DNA of 64,000 bases, from NCBI RefSeq assembly GCF_004138335.1, contig NZ_RYFW01000001.1:2405244-2469243 (forward strand). The letters run 5' to 3'. This DNA comes from Peristeroidobacter agariperforans (GTDB taxonomy: Bacteria > Pseudomonadota > Gammaproteobacteria > Steroidobacterales > Steroidobacteraceae). This document shows positions 28,359-36,885 of the stretch, one piece after another. The notes beneath the pieces were generated by a model, which searched no databases, was not told where the DNA came from, and saw nothing but the letters and a program-made list of their open reading frames with translations. Within the stretch, counting starts at the first letter, position 1, and each line of letters opens with the position of its first letter. A program made the position numbers and the translations under genes.

Positions 28359-31079
28359 ATGTACGTGGGATTGCCGAAAAATCGTTCTGACTTCGTCTCG
28401 GGCGTGCGCAATCATTTGCTGCTGGCGAAAACCACGCCGCCGACGCTGCCGGCCTCGCAAATTCCGCGCAAGGAATTGCAGGAGCGTTTGTGCCGTGCCG
28501 GCGGCGAGAGCGTGGTGTTGATTCAAGCGCCGGCGGGCTTCGGCAAGACCACGTTGATGCTGCAAGTCATGGACGGCTTGCGCGCCCAGGGCGTCACTAC
28601 CACCTGGCTCACCGTCGATGCGGCTGACAACGATGTCGGGCGCTTTCTCGCGTTCCTCGATGCGTCGTTCGATAAGTTGCTCAGTGGCGTCGCGCCCGGC
28701 ACGGAGCCGGAGAACGATGTCGCGGCCGGTGTCATCGCGCTCGACCTGATGGAGCGCATTGCCTGCACGCCGGCCCCATTCGTGCTGTTCGTCGATGACG
28801 CGGAGTCGTTACAGAACGCAGCGTCGCTGGCGGTGTTGCGACAGGTGATCGAGAACCTGCCCGAGGGCTGCCGCGTCGTGATTGGGTCGCGAACGATGCT
28901 GGACATCGGTGCGCCCCGGCTGCTCGCTCGCGGTCAATTGCTGGTGATCGATCCGATGCAGCTTCGCTTCTCGGTCGCCGAGACTGGCGACTATCTGCGA
29001 GACAAGCGTGGATTGAACGTGCCCGGCGCCGACATCGCGCGGCTGCAAGGCGCTACCGAAGGATGGCCGGTTGCGTTGTGGCTGGCGTCGCTCGCGCTCG
29101 AACGCAGCGAGCGCTCGGTCGAGTTGGTGTCGCACTTCTCCGGCTCGAATGCGTTGGTTGCGGACTATCTGGCCGAGGAAGTGCTGGCTCAGCAAAGTCA
29201 GAGCGTGCGCGAATTCCTCGTGCGCACCAGCGTGCTTCATCATTTCAACGCGCCACTCTGCGACGCCGTGCGCGGTCAACGCGACAGTCGCGAGATTCTC
29301 GAGTCGTTGCAACGCTCGAATCTGTTCGTGCAGCGGATCAGCGAGGACGGCGAGTGGTTCCGATATCACAGCCTGTTTGCCGGCTTCCTTCGCACTCAGT
29401 TGGAGCGCCTGTATCCGCAGGACATTCCCGATCTGCATCGTGCCGCGTCTCGCTGGTACGACGCGCAGAATCGCCCCGTGCCGGCCGTGGAGCATGCGCT
29501 TGCCTCGGCGGACTTCGACTATGCACTGCCGATGTTGGAGCGCATCGCCGAGCAATTGCTGGAAGGCGGACGCATCCGGCTGCTGGCGCGATTGCTGGAT
29601 TTGGTGCCGCCACAGGAGCTCGCGAACTGGCCGCATCTGCGCTTGATGCACGCCTGGGCGTTGTCATTCACGAAAGGCGGGCAGGAGGCCATGCAGATGT
29701 TGAAGCGCATCGAGGCGCAAGGCCCGCTGCCGCCGCAGCTGGAAGTGCATGCGCTTGCCTTGCGCCCGATGTTGCTCACGATGCTGGATCGGTTCGATGA
29801 GGCATACGACGCCGCTCAAGGCGCGCTCGAGCAGGTGACCGCAGAGCAGGTGTTTCCTTTCAGCATCCTGCGCACGTCGCTGGCGAACCTGCACATGATC
29901 ATGGGCAAGTACACCAACGCGCGCGAGCTGCTTGATCGCAGCCGGGTTCAGCAGGATGCGCCGGCCGGTCCGTTCATGACCATCTTCGCTCAATGTGTGG
30001 AAGGCGCCATTGACCTGCTGCATGGCCGGCTCAGGCAGGCGACCGCGCGCTTCAAACATTCCTCCGCGGTCGGCTCGCGCAAGTTCCTGATCGATACGAA
30101 TGGCAATGCCATGGCCGGCATCCTGCTCGCCGAAGTGCTCTATGAGCAGGACGAGCTGGCGGAGGCGGAGCGCTTGCTCAGCGTGTATGTGCCGCTGATG
30201 CAGGAACTGGGAATGACCGATCATCTCATCTGCGGCCATCGCAGCCTGGCACGCATTGCCCATCACGCCGGCGATCACGATCGCGCGCTGCTGGCCGTGA
30301 CCGAAATGGAATGTTTCGGCCATCGCATGAGCCTCGCACGCCTGGTGGCGAACGCACAGCTGGAGCGGGCGCGTCTGTCGTTATGGCGCAATGATGTGAA
30401 GAGCGCACGTGAAGCGTTGCAGAGGGCACGGTCGGCGGTGGATTGGACGCCGGTGATGTCCCGCGCGCTGTTTGGCAACGACATGGACACGTTGCTGGAA
30501 GGCCAGCTGCGCTTGATGATTCACAGCGGCGGGGCGGACGAGGCGGTCAATCAACTCAAACAGGAACTCGAGCGCGCCGAGAACGCCAAGCGTCATCGCC
30601 GCGCCCTGAAGCTGCGCATCCTGCTGGCGCTCGCGCTGGATAAGGCGGGTAACGCAAAGGCGTCGCTGCGCATGGCTCGAGATGCGCTCCGATTGGGTGC
30701 GCGCGAACGGTTCGTGCGGATCTTCCTCGACGAAGGCGAGCCGATGCAGCGGCTGTTGCAGCGGTTGTCGCTGGCTCAACAGAACGAGCTCGACGAAACG
30801 GCCAACCTGGCCGAATACCTGAAACGGCTCGCCGGGCAGCGCGCCGAAAAGGTCGAAGCACCGGCCCCGGCGCCCGGCGCCACCGAGGCGCTGACCCGCA
30901 AGGAGCTCGAAATCCTGCGGCTGCTGGCGGAGGGGCTGTCGAATCTGGCGATTGCCGGGCGCTTGTTCGTATCGGAGACCACGGTGCGTACGCACCTGCG
31001 CAACATCAACGCCAAGTTCGGCGTACACAACCGCACCCAGGCCATCGCCGTGGCCCGCAAGTTGAACCTGATCACCTGA
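28359..31079 (+). CDS. MalT-like LuxR-family transcriptional activator (LAL type)
   Basis: A 906-residue regulator with the architecture of MalT. An N-terminal NTPase carries Walker A APAGFGKTT (57-65) and Walker B FVLFVDD. A long helical TPR-like region (about 340-830) follows, and a C-terminal LuxR helix-turn-helix covers about 845-905 (LTRKELEILRLLAEGLSN, then SETTVRTHLRNINAKFG). Such proteins bind ATP and a small inducer, oligomerise and activate transcription. It sits in the centre of the catabolic region, and palindromic operators flank it on both sides (28235-28250 and 31087-31102), the second only seven bases after its stop. It is therefore the prime candidate for binding TCGTC-N6-GACGA, with ODTD or a derived CoA ester as inducer; both are inferred. 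Confidence 0.9.
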   Translation: MYVGLPKNRSDFVSGVRNHLLLAKTTPPTLPASQIPRKELQERLCRAGGESVVLIQAPAGFGKTTLMLQVMDGLRAQGVTTTWLTVDAADNDVGRFLAFLDASFDKLLSGVAPGTEPENDVAAGVIALDLMERIACTPAPFVLFVDDAESLQNAASLAVLRQVIENLPEGCRVVIGSRTMLDIGAPRLLARGQLLVIDPMQLRFSVAETGDYLRDKRGLNVPGADIARLQGATEGWPVALWLASLALERSERSVELVSHFSGSNALVADYLAEEVLAQQSQSVREFLVRTSVLHHFNAPLCDAVRGQRDSREILESLQRSNLFVQRISEDGEWFRYHSLFAGFLRTQLERLYPQDIPDLHRAASRWYDAQNRPVPAVEHALASADFDYALPMLERIAEQLLEGGRIRLLARLLDLVPPQELANWPHLRLMHAWALSFTKGGQEAMQMLKRIEAQGPLPPQLEVHALALRPMLLTMLDRFDEAYDAAQGALEQVTAEQVFPFSILRTSLANLHMIMGKYTNARELLDRSRVQQDAPAGPFMTIFAQCVEGAIDLLHGRLRQATARFKHSSAVGSRKFLIDTNGNAMAGILLAEVLYEQDELAEAERLLSVYVPLMQELGMTDHLICGHRSLARIAHHAGDHDRALLAVTEMECFGHRMSLARLVANAQLERARLSLWRNDVKSAREALQRARSAVDWTPVMSRALFGNDMDTLLEGQLRLMIHSGGADEAVNQLKQELERAENAKRHRRALKLRILLALALDKAGNAKASLRMARDALRLGARERFVRIFLDEGEPMQRLLQRLSLAQQNELDETANLAEYLKRLAGQRAEKVEAPAPAPGATEALTRKELEILRLLAEGLSNLAIAGRLFVSETTVRTHLRNINAKFGVHNRTQAIAVARKLNLIT

Positions 31080-31086
31080 CGCCAGA

Positions 31087-31131
31087 TCGTCAGTTCCGAC
31101 GAGTCGGGCCGACCCGCCCCGGGCCCATCCT
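31087..31131 (+). promoter_or_regulatory. TonB-receptor operon promoter with shared operator, copy 3
   Basis: The palindrome TCGTCAGTTCCGACGA (31087-31102) is followed after 23 bases by CATCCT (31126-31131), the weakest -10-like hexamer of the four. The predicted start near 31138 leaves a 63-base leader before the receptor ATG at 31201, which has GGGGGGAAAA upstream as ribosome site. Confidence 0.7.
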
Positions 31132-31200
31132 TGAGTCAGAACGGGCCGCCGTATCCGGGGGCCATGCAGCCTGATCAATAAGAGTCGGGGGGAAAATCGG

Positions 31201-33525
31201 ATGACTATCGAGTTGGGGTACAAGCGGGTGGGTGGATCGCTGGCGGTCCTGCTGGCCATGGCGGGAACCGCGGGCGCGCAGGAATCGACCGTCGCGAACA
31301 CGAACCAGAGCGTCGCAGGGGCGCACACCGAAGAGGTCATCGTTACCGCTCAGCGACGAGCGCAAAACCTGCAAGAAGTGCCGGTCGCCGTGACCGCAGT
31401 GACGGCGGAAACACTCGAAGCCGCGCGAGTCGAAAACATCGGCGACGTGCAACAGATCTCGCCGAGCATCTCATTCGATAGCAGCAACAGCGCCGCGAAC
31501 AGCGCCAACATCCGTATTCGAGGCATCGGCACGGTCGGCAACAGCCGCGCCTTCGAAGGCGCAGTCGGCGTGTTCGTCGATGGCGTGTACCGCACTCGTG
31601 CCGGTCAGGCCCTGCAGAACTGGCTCGACATCGATGGCCTGCAGGTCCTGCGTGGACCGCAAGGCACGCTGTTCGGCAAGAACACGTCCGCCGGCGCTTT
31701 GCTCATCAACAGCACCCGACCGACGCTGGGCGACTTCAATTCGAACTTCGAGCTGACTTACGGTAACTACGACACGATGCTCGCGCGTGGCGCCGTAAAC
31801 ATTCCGATGGGCGATCGGGCGGCGGCTCGGGTCGCGGCGTTGTGGTCGGAAGCCGATGGCTTCATCGAGAACCCGAACACGGGCGACTCCTACAACGAAC
31901 GCAAGCCACGCGCGGCCAAGGCGCAACTGCTGGTCGAGCCGACCGACTCGCTGACCTTGCGACTGATCGCCGACTACTCCGAGGAGAAGAGCAACTGCTG
32001 TTACGGGCAGGTCGACGATGTGGATGGACCGCTGCAGCCCTTCATCAACCTTCTCACCGTCGGTCGTGGGCTGAGTCCGCCGTCTGCGGACTTCGACGAC
32101 TATGAGCAGGTGCTGAGCAACGACACCATCCAGGATCTCACTGATAAAGGCGTCGTATTGCAGGCCGACTGGGAGCTGGGCAAGGGCAACTCGCTGCACT
32201 CGGTGACGGCGTACCGCAGCTGGAAGATTCAGCAGGACGGCATGGACGCCGATTTCACCGGCGCCAACATCCTCACCATCAACGAAAGCTTCCGCACCGA
32301 TTTCTTCTCGCAGGAGCTCACTTACAACGGCACGCTGGCTTCGGCCGACTATGTGTTCGGCGCGTACTTCGCGGATGAAGACATCGACGCCACGCATCAG
32401 CTGTTGTGGGGCAATCAGGCGCAGGCGTTCTTCGATGTGCTGTTCGGTGCGCAGGCAGGGCTGCCGCCCGGCACCTCGGCCGCGCCGGAAGGGTTGTGGA
32501 GCGATGCGGTTCTGCCGGCAAGCAGCCGTTCGTACGCGGCGTTCACGCATTGGAGCATCGGGCTCAGCGATCCGCTGAAGCTGATCGTCGGTGCTCGATA
32601 TTCGCGTGAAGACAAGACCGGCGCGTTCGAGCGCTTCTTCTTCACGCCGCTGCCGAACGCCGCGTTCCGGTTGTTGAACGTGCAGCCGGGGCCCGAGTAC
32701 AGCGCCAAGCAAGAAGACGATGCGGTCACCGGCACGCTCGGTCTGCAGTATCAATTCACGTCGGATGTGATGGGCTATGTGAGCTACAGCCGCGGCTTCA
32801 AGGCCGGCGGCGTGAACATCGACAACACGGCTGCAGGCACGCGACTGAACAATCCCGCCGAAGTGCCTGGCGCCGTGCCGCTCGATCCACGCTACAAGCC
32901 GGAGTACGTCGACGGCTACGAGCTCGGCTTGAAGACCGAATACGCCAACGGTCGTGCCCGCAGCAACTTCGCCGCGTTCTACGATGAGATGAAAGACCTG
33001 CAGGTGGCGCAGTTCCTCGGCACGCAGTTCACCATCGTGAATGCGCCGGAAGCCACGGTGTACGGCCTCGAAGCGGAGAACAGTTTCACGCTGACGGATA
33101 CGCTGACACTGGGGCTCGATGCCACGTGGCTCGCGGAGGCGGAGTTCGGCGAGTCGGCATCGATCCTCAATCTGTCGGGTCGTGATTTCGCGCAGGCACC
33201 CGATCTCGCGGCGAATGCGTCGTTGAGTCTCGATCAGCCGTTGAGCAACAGCCTCTCGCTAGTCGGTCGCGTGGCCGCGACCTACACGGGCGATCAGTTC
33301 ACGAACACGTCCAACAACCTCATGCGTGAGGCGCAGACGGAGCTGAACCTGAGCCTGGGCCTGAAAGCTTCGGACAACTCGTGGTCGGTCACGGCGTGGT
33401 GCCAGAACTGCAGCGATCAGCGCTATGTGACTCAGCATTTCAACTCGCCGCTGCAAGGAACGGACGCGAACGGCTATGTCTCGGCGCCGCTGACATACGG
33501 CCTGACATTGCGGATGTCGTTCTAG
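31201..33525 (+). CDS. TonB-dependent outer-membrane receptor
   Basis: A 774-residue outer-membrane transporter. The signal peptide ends near AGTAGAQ (about residue 27). The TonB box EEVIVTAQRR follows at about 44-53. The plug domain has the usual RIRGIGTVGNSR and GPQGTLFGKNTSAGALLI, and a 22-strand barrel ends in Phe (LTLRMSF). It belongs to the large proteobacterial group that imports hydrophobic carbon compounds such as sterols and terpenoids as well as siderophores. As first gene of an operon for an alcohol dehydrogenase, aldehyde dehydrogenase, SDRs and an acyl-CoA dehydrogenase, with operator copy 3 ahead of it, uptake of rubber cleavage products is the best guess. Confidence 0.92.
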   Translation: MTIELGYKRVGGSLAVLLAMAGTAGAQESTVANTNQSVAGAHTEEVIVTAQRRAQNLQEVPVAVTAVTAETLEAARVENIGDVQQISPSISFDSSNSAANSANIRIRGIGTVGNSRAFEGAVGVFVDGVYRTRAGQALQNWLDIDGLQVLRGPQGTLFGKNTSAGALLINSTRPTLGDFNSNFELTYGNYDTMLARGAVNIPMGDRAAARVAALWSEADGFIENPNTGDSYNERKPRAAKAQLLVEPTDSLTLRLIADYSEEKSNCCYGQVDDVDGPLQPFINLLTVGRGLSPPSADFDDYEQVLSNDTIQDLTDKGVVLQADWELGKGNSLHSVTAYRSWKIQQDGMDADFTGANILTINESFRTDFFSQELTYNGTLASADYVFGAYFADEDIDATHQLLWGNQAQAFFDVLFGAQAGLPPGTSAAPEGLWSDAVLPASSRSYAAFTHWSIGLSDPLKLIVGARYSREDKTGAFERFFFTPLPNAAFRLLNVQPGPEYSAKQEDDAVTGTLGLQYQFTSDVMGYVSYSRGFKAGGVNIDNTAAGTRLNNPAEVPGAVPLDPRYKPEYVDGYELGLKTEYANGRARSNFAAFYDEMKDLQVAQFLGTQFTIVNAPEATVYGLEAENSFTLTDTLTLGLDATWLAEAEFGESASILNLSGRDFAQAPDLAANASLSLDQPLSNSLSLVGRVAATYTGDQFTNTSNNLMREAQTELNLSLGLKASDNSWSVTAWCQNCSDQRYVTQHFNSPLQGTDANGYVSAPLTYGLTLRMSF

Positions 33526-33550
33526 GCGGACGTGCGCTGTCGAAAGCCGC

Positions 33551-34663
33551 ATGCGAGCTGCCACCGCCGCTGTCGTCCGTCGCCCGGGTGCGTTCGATCT
33601 CGAACCGATCGAGATCGACGCGCCTCGGCAGCACGAGGTGCTGGTGCGCATCGTCGGCTGCGGACTGTGTCATACCGACTTGAGTGCTCGCGACCAGGAC
33701 TTGCCGTTCAAATTACCTGCGATTCTGGGCCACGAAGGCTCGGGCATCGTCGAGCAAGTGGGCGCGGGCGTCACGCGGCTGCGCCCCGGCGATGCCGTCG
33801 TACTTTCCTATGCATACTGTGGCGATTGTGAGTATTGCCAGGACGATCGGATGGCTTACTGCACGCGCAACGCCCGCCTCAATTTCGGCGGCGTTCGTGT
33901 GGATGGCAGTGCGCTCGCGAGAGATCGGCAAGGCCAGCCGTTATCGGCGCGGTTCATTGGGCAAAGTGCGTTCGCCACGCATGCGTTGGTGCTGGAGTCG
34001 AATGCGATCCGCGTGCCGACCGATGTGCCGCTGGAATTGATGGGGCCGCTCGGCTGCAGCATGCAGACGGGTGCGGGAGCCGTCATCAATGCGCTGAAGC
34101 CAGGTCGCGGCGAGAGCATCGCGATCTTCGGTGCGGGCAGCGTCGGCTTGTCCGCGATCATGGCGGCGCGCATCGCCGGATGCGCAACGATCATCGCAAT
34201 CGATAAGAACGCGGGACGCTTGGGAATCGCTGCAGAGTTGGGCGCGACGCTCACTATCAATACGCAAGTTGAAGACGCTCTCGTGGCGATTCGTGCTGCC
34301 ACGAAAGGCCGCGGCGTTCACTACAGCGTCGAGTGCACCGGCGCGCCTGCGGTGCTGAGGCAGGCGGTCGATAGTTTGCGAGCTTGCGGCGTGTGTGCGT
34401 CGCTCGGTGTCGCCGGCCATCAAGCCGAAGTTCAGCTTCACATGAATCGATTTCTGTTCGGGAAGACGCTGCGCGGTGTTACTGAGGGAGACAGCGTCCC
34501 GCAGCGATTCATTCCGCAACTGATCGATTGGTGGCGCGACGGAACGTTTCCGTTCGATCGCCTGGTTTCCTATTTCAGTCTGGCGCAATTGAACGAAGCG
34601 GCCGCGGCGTGCGCCAGCGGCCTGGCGATCAAGGCCATCGTGCAGCCGCCTCATACGAGTTAA
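33551..34663 (+). CDS. Zinc-dependent alcohol dehydrogenase (MDR family)
   Basis: A 370-residue medium-chain dehydrogenase. Catalytic zinc ligands are visible in CGLCHTD and GHEGSG. The structural zinc site has four Cys in CGDCEYCQDDRMAYC. The Rossmann motif is IFGAGSVGLSAIMAARIAG followed by an acidic residue (AIDKNAG), favouring NAD. It is close to aryl/benzyl-alcohol dehydrogenases. It begins 26 bases after the receptor stop and is second in the operon. It could interconvert the aldehyde end of the oxo-aldehyde and its alcohol. Confidence 0.9.
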   Translation: MRAATAAVVRRPGAFDLEPIEIDAPRQHEVLVRIVGCGLCHTDLSARDQDLPFKLPAILGHEGSGIVEQVGAGVTRLRPGDAVVLSYAYCGDCEYCQDDRMAYCTRNARLNFGGVRVDGSALARDRQGQPLSARFIGQSAFATHALVLESNAIRVPTDVPLELMGPLGCSMQTGAGAVINALKPGRGESIAIFGAGSVGLSAIMAARIAGCATIIAIDKNAGRLGIAAELGATLTINTQVEDALVAIRAATKGRGVHYSVECTGAPAVLRQAVDSLRACGVCASLGVAGHQAEVQLHMNRFLFGKTLRGVTEGDSVPQRFIPQLIDWWRDGTFPFDRLVSYFSLAQLNEAAAACASGLAIKAIVQPPHTS

Positions 34664-34676
34664 TCGGAGTCTTCGA

Positions 34677-35441
34677 ATGCATCTAGCGGGTCATGCAGCC
34701 ATTGTCACGGGCGGCGCCTCCGGCCTCGGCGCCGCAACGGCGGCCGCCTTGTTGAAAGCGGGAGCGAAGGTCACGTTGCTCGACCTGAACGAGACCACGC
34801 TGGCGGCGCAGGCGAAGACGCTCGGCTGTCACGCCGAGGTTTGTAACGTTGCTGATGAGACGAGCACGGCTCGGGCTATTGAATCTGCCGAACAACATAA
34901 CGGCGTCGCGCGCGTCATCGTCAACTGCGCCGGCATTGGCAGGCCGGGAAAGGCCGTGGGACGCGACGGGCCACTGGCGCTTGCGGAGTTCTCGCGCATC
35001 GTCAATGTGAATCTCGTCGGCACGTTCAACATCATTCGCCTCGCTGCCGCGCGCATGCAGAATGCGCCTGCGCTCGATGGTGGCGAGCGTGGCGTGATCG
35101 TGAACACCGCATCGATCGCGGCGTTCGACGGACAGATCGGACAGCCGGCGTACTCGGCATCGAAGGCTGGTGTCGTAGGCATGACGCTGCCGCTGGCCCG
35201 TGAGTTCGCGCGCGTGGGCATACGGGTCGTGACTATCGCGCCCGGCGTATTTGAAACGCCGATGCTCGGTGGCGAGCTCAATGAGCAACTACAAGCTGCG
35301 TTGACCTCGTCCATTCCGTTTCCAAACCGCCTGGGCCGGCCGCCGGAGTTCGCGCAACTCGTGATCTCGATCGCCGAGAACCCATTCCTCAACGGCGAGA
35401 CCATTCGTCTCGACGGCGCGCAGCGCATGCCACCGAAGTAA
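34677..35441 (+). CDS. Short-chain dehydrogenase, 3-hydroxyacyl-CoA dehydrogenase type 2 (HSD10)-like
   Basis: A 254-residue SDR. The cofactor motif TGGASGLG begins near residue 11, and Asp after the second strand (LLDLNE) indicates NAD. The catalytic residues are Ser in NTASIAAF and Tyr/Lys in PAYSASKAG. The wording of the whole chain (CAGIGRPGKAVGRDGP, RVVTIAPGVFETPM, LNGETIRLDGAQRMPPK) is that of HSD17B10-like enzymes, which oxidise 2-methyl-3-hydroxyacyl-CoAs in branched-chain breakdown. That activity is what methyl-branched isoprenoid chains need. ATG 34677 follows GGAG and lies 13 bases after the alcohol dehydrogenase. Confidence 0.88.
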   Translation: MHLAGHAAIVTGGASGLGAATAAALLKAGAKVTLLDLNETTLAAQAKTLGCHAEVCNVADETSTARAIESAEQHNGVARVIVNCAGIGRPGKAVGRDGPLALAEFSRIVNVNLVGTFNIIRLAAARMQNAPALDGGERGVIVNTASIAAFDGQIGQPAYSASKAGVVGMTLPLAREFARVGIRVVTIAPGVFETPMLGGELNEQLQAALTSSIPFPNRLGRPPEFAQLVISIAENPFLNGETIRLDGAQRMPPK

Positions 35442-35451
35442 GGGACTTCCT

Positions 35452-36885
35452 ATGTACGACTTCCGCAAGTTCTATATCGACGGCGCCTGGGTTTCGCCGG
35501 CCAGCCCTCGCGATCTCGAAGTTGTCAGTCCGGCGACGGAACGACCGGTCGGTGCGATCAGTCTCGGATCGATCGTGGACGTCGATCGGGCCGTGAAAGC
35601 AGCGAGGGCTGCATTCGCGTCGTTCTCACAGACATCTCGCGAAGAGCGCATTGCCTTGCTCCAGCGCATCATCGAGGTGATGCAGAAGCATTTGCCGCGC
35701 CTCGGCGAGGTGATCTCCGATGAAATGGGCGCGCCGCTGGGATTAGCGGTGCAGGTCCAGGCTGGCGCGGGCATCGGCCATTTCATGGCGGCGTTGAGTG
35801 CGCTGCGGACGTTCGAGTTCGAAGAGCAAATGAACGGTACGTTGGTCCGTCGCGAACCCATCGGCGTGTGCGGATTGATCACGCCCTGGAACTGGCCGAT
35901 CAATCAGATCGCCTGCAAAGTGGCGCCCGCCCTCGCAGCCGGCTGCACGGTTGTTTTGAAACCGAGCGAGATCGCGCCGCTGTGTGCGCACGTGTTCGCC
36001 GAGATCCTCGAGGAAGCGGCTGTGCCGAAGGGCGTGTTCAATCTCGTCGATGGGGATGGCCCGACGGTGGGCGAAGCATTGGCGCGGCACCCGGACGTAG
36101 ACATGATTTCTTTTACCGGCTCGACGCGCGCCGGCGTTCAGGTGGCCAAGATGGCGGCGGACACGGTGAAGCGCGTGTCACAGGAACTTGGCGGGAAATC
36201 GGCCAACATCATTCTGGACGATGCCGACCTGACGGCGGCGGTCAAGGGCGGCGTGATGCCGATGCTGATCAATAGCGGCCAATCGTGTAACGCGCCCTCG
36301 CGCATGCTCGTGCCGGCGAAGCTTTACGATGAAGCCGTGCGCATCGCCAAGAGCGTGGCCGAGCGCTGCGTCATCGGCGATCCGAAGGCGTCGGGCACGA
36401 CCATGGGCCCCGTGGCGAGCAAAGCGCAGTTCGACAAGATCCAGGGATTGATTCAGCGAGGCGTCGATGAGGGGGCGAGACTCGTCACCGGCGGACTCGG
36501 ACGTCCGGACGAGCTGACTCGCGGCTACTTCGTGCGCCCGACGATCTTTGCCGATGTCACCAACTCGATGACGATCGCGCGCGAGGAGATCTTTGGCCCG
36601 GTGCTCGTGATGATTCCCTACCAGGATGAGCAAGAGGCGGTGCGCATCGCGAATGACACGGTGTATGGGCTCGCCGGCTACGTGCACTCCGGCAACCTGG
36701 AGCGAGCGCGGAATGTCGCCAGGCAACTGCGGGCCGGGATGATTCATATCAACGGTGCTGCGCTCGACATGAATGCACCGTTCGGCGGCTACAAGCAGTC
36801 CGGCAACGGCCGCGAATGGGGCAAGGAAGGTCTCAAGGAATTCCTCGAGACCAAGGCGGTGCTCGGCCACTTCGCGGAGCACTGA
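35452..36885 (+). CDS. Aldehyde dehydrogenase (NAD(P)-dependent)
   Basis: A 477-residue member of the ALDH superfamily. Catalytic Cys279 lies in NSGQSCNAPSR, the general-base Glu245 in SQELGGKSANI, and the cofactor segments are TPWNWPINQI and FTGSTRAGVQV. It oxidises an aldehyde to the acid. Being in the receptor operon under operator copy 3, it is the natural candidate to convert the C15 oxo-aldehyde from rubber to its acid before CoA activation. It starts ten bases after the SDR stop and its own stop overlaps the next start as TGATG. Confidence 0.92.
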   Translation: MYDFRKFYIDGAWVSPASPRDLEVVSPATERPVGAISLGSIVDVDRAVKAARAAFASFSQTSREERIALLQRIIEVMQKHLPRLGEVISDEMGAPLGLAVQVQAGAGIGHFMAALSALRTFEFEEQMNGTLVRREPIGVCGLITPWNWPINQIACKVAPALAAGCTVVLKPSEIAPLCAHVFAEILEEAAVPKGVFNLVDGDGPTVGEALARHPDVDMISFTGSTRAGVQVAKMAADTVKRVSQELGGKSANIILDDADLTAAVKGGVMPMLINSGQSCNAPSRMLVPAKLYDEAVRIAKSVAERCVIGDPKASGTTMGPVASKAQFDKIQGLIQRGVDEGARLVTGGLGRPDELTRGYFVRPTIFADVTNSMTIAREEIFGPVLVMIPYQDEQEAVRIANDTVYGLAGYVHSGNLERARNVARQLRAGMIHINGAALDMNAPFGGYKQSGNGREWGKEGLKEFLETKAVLGHFAEH

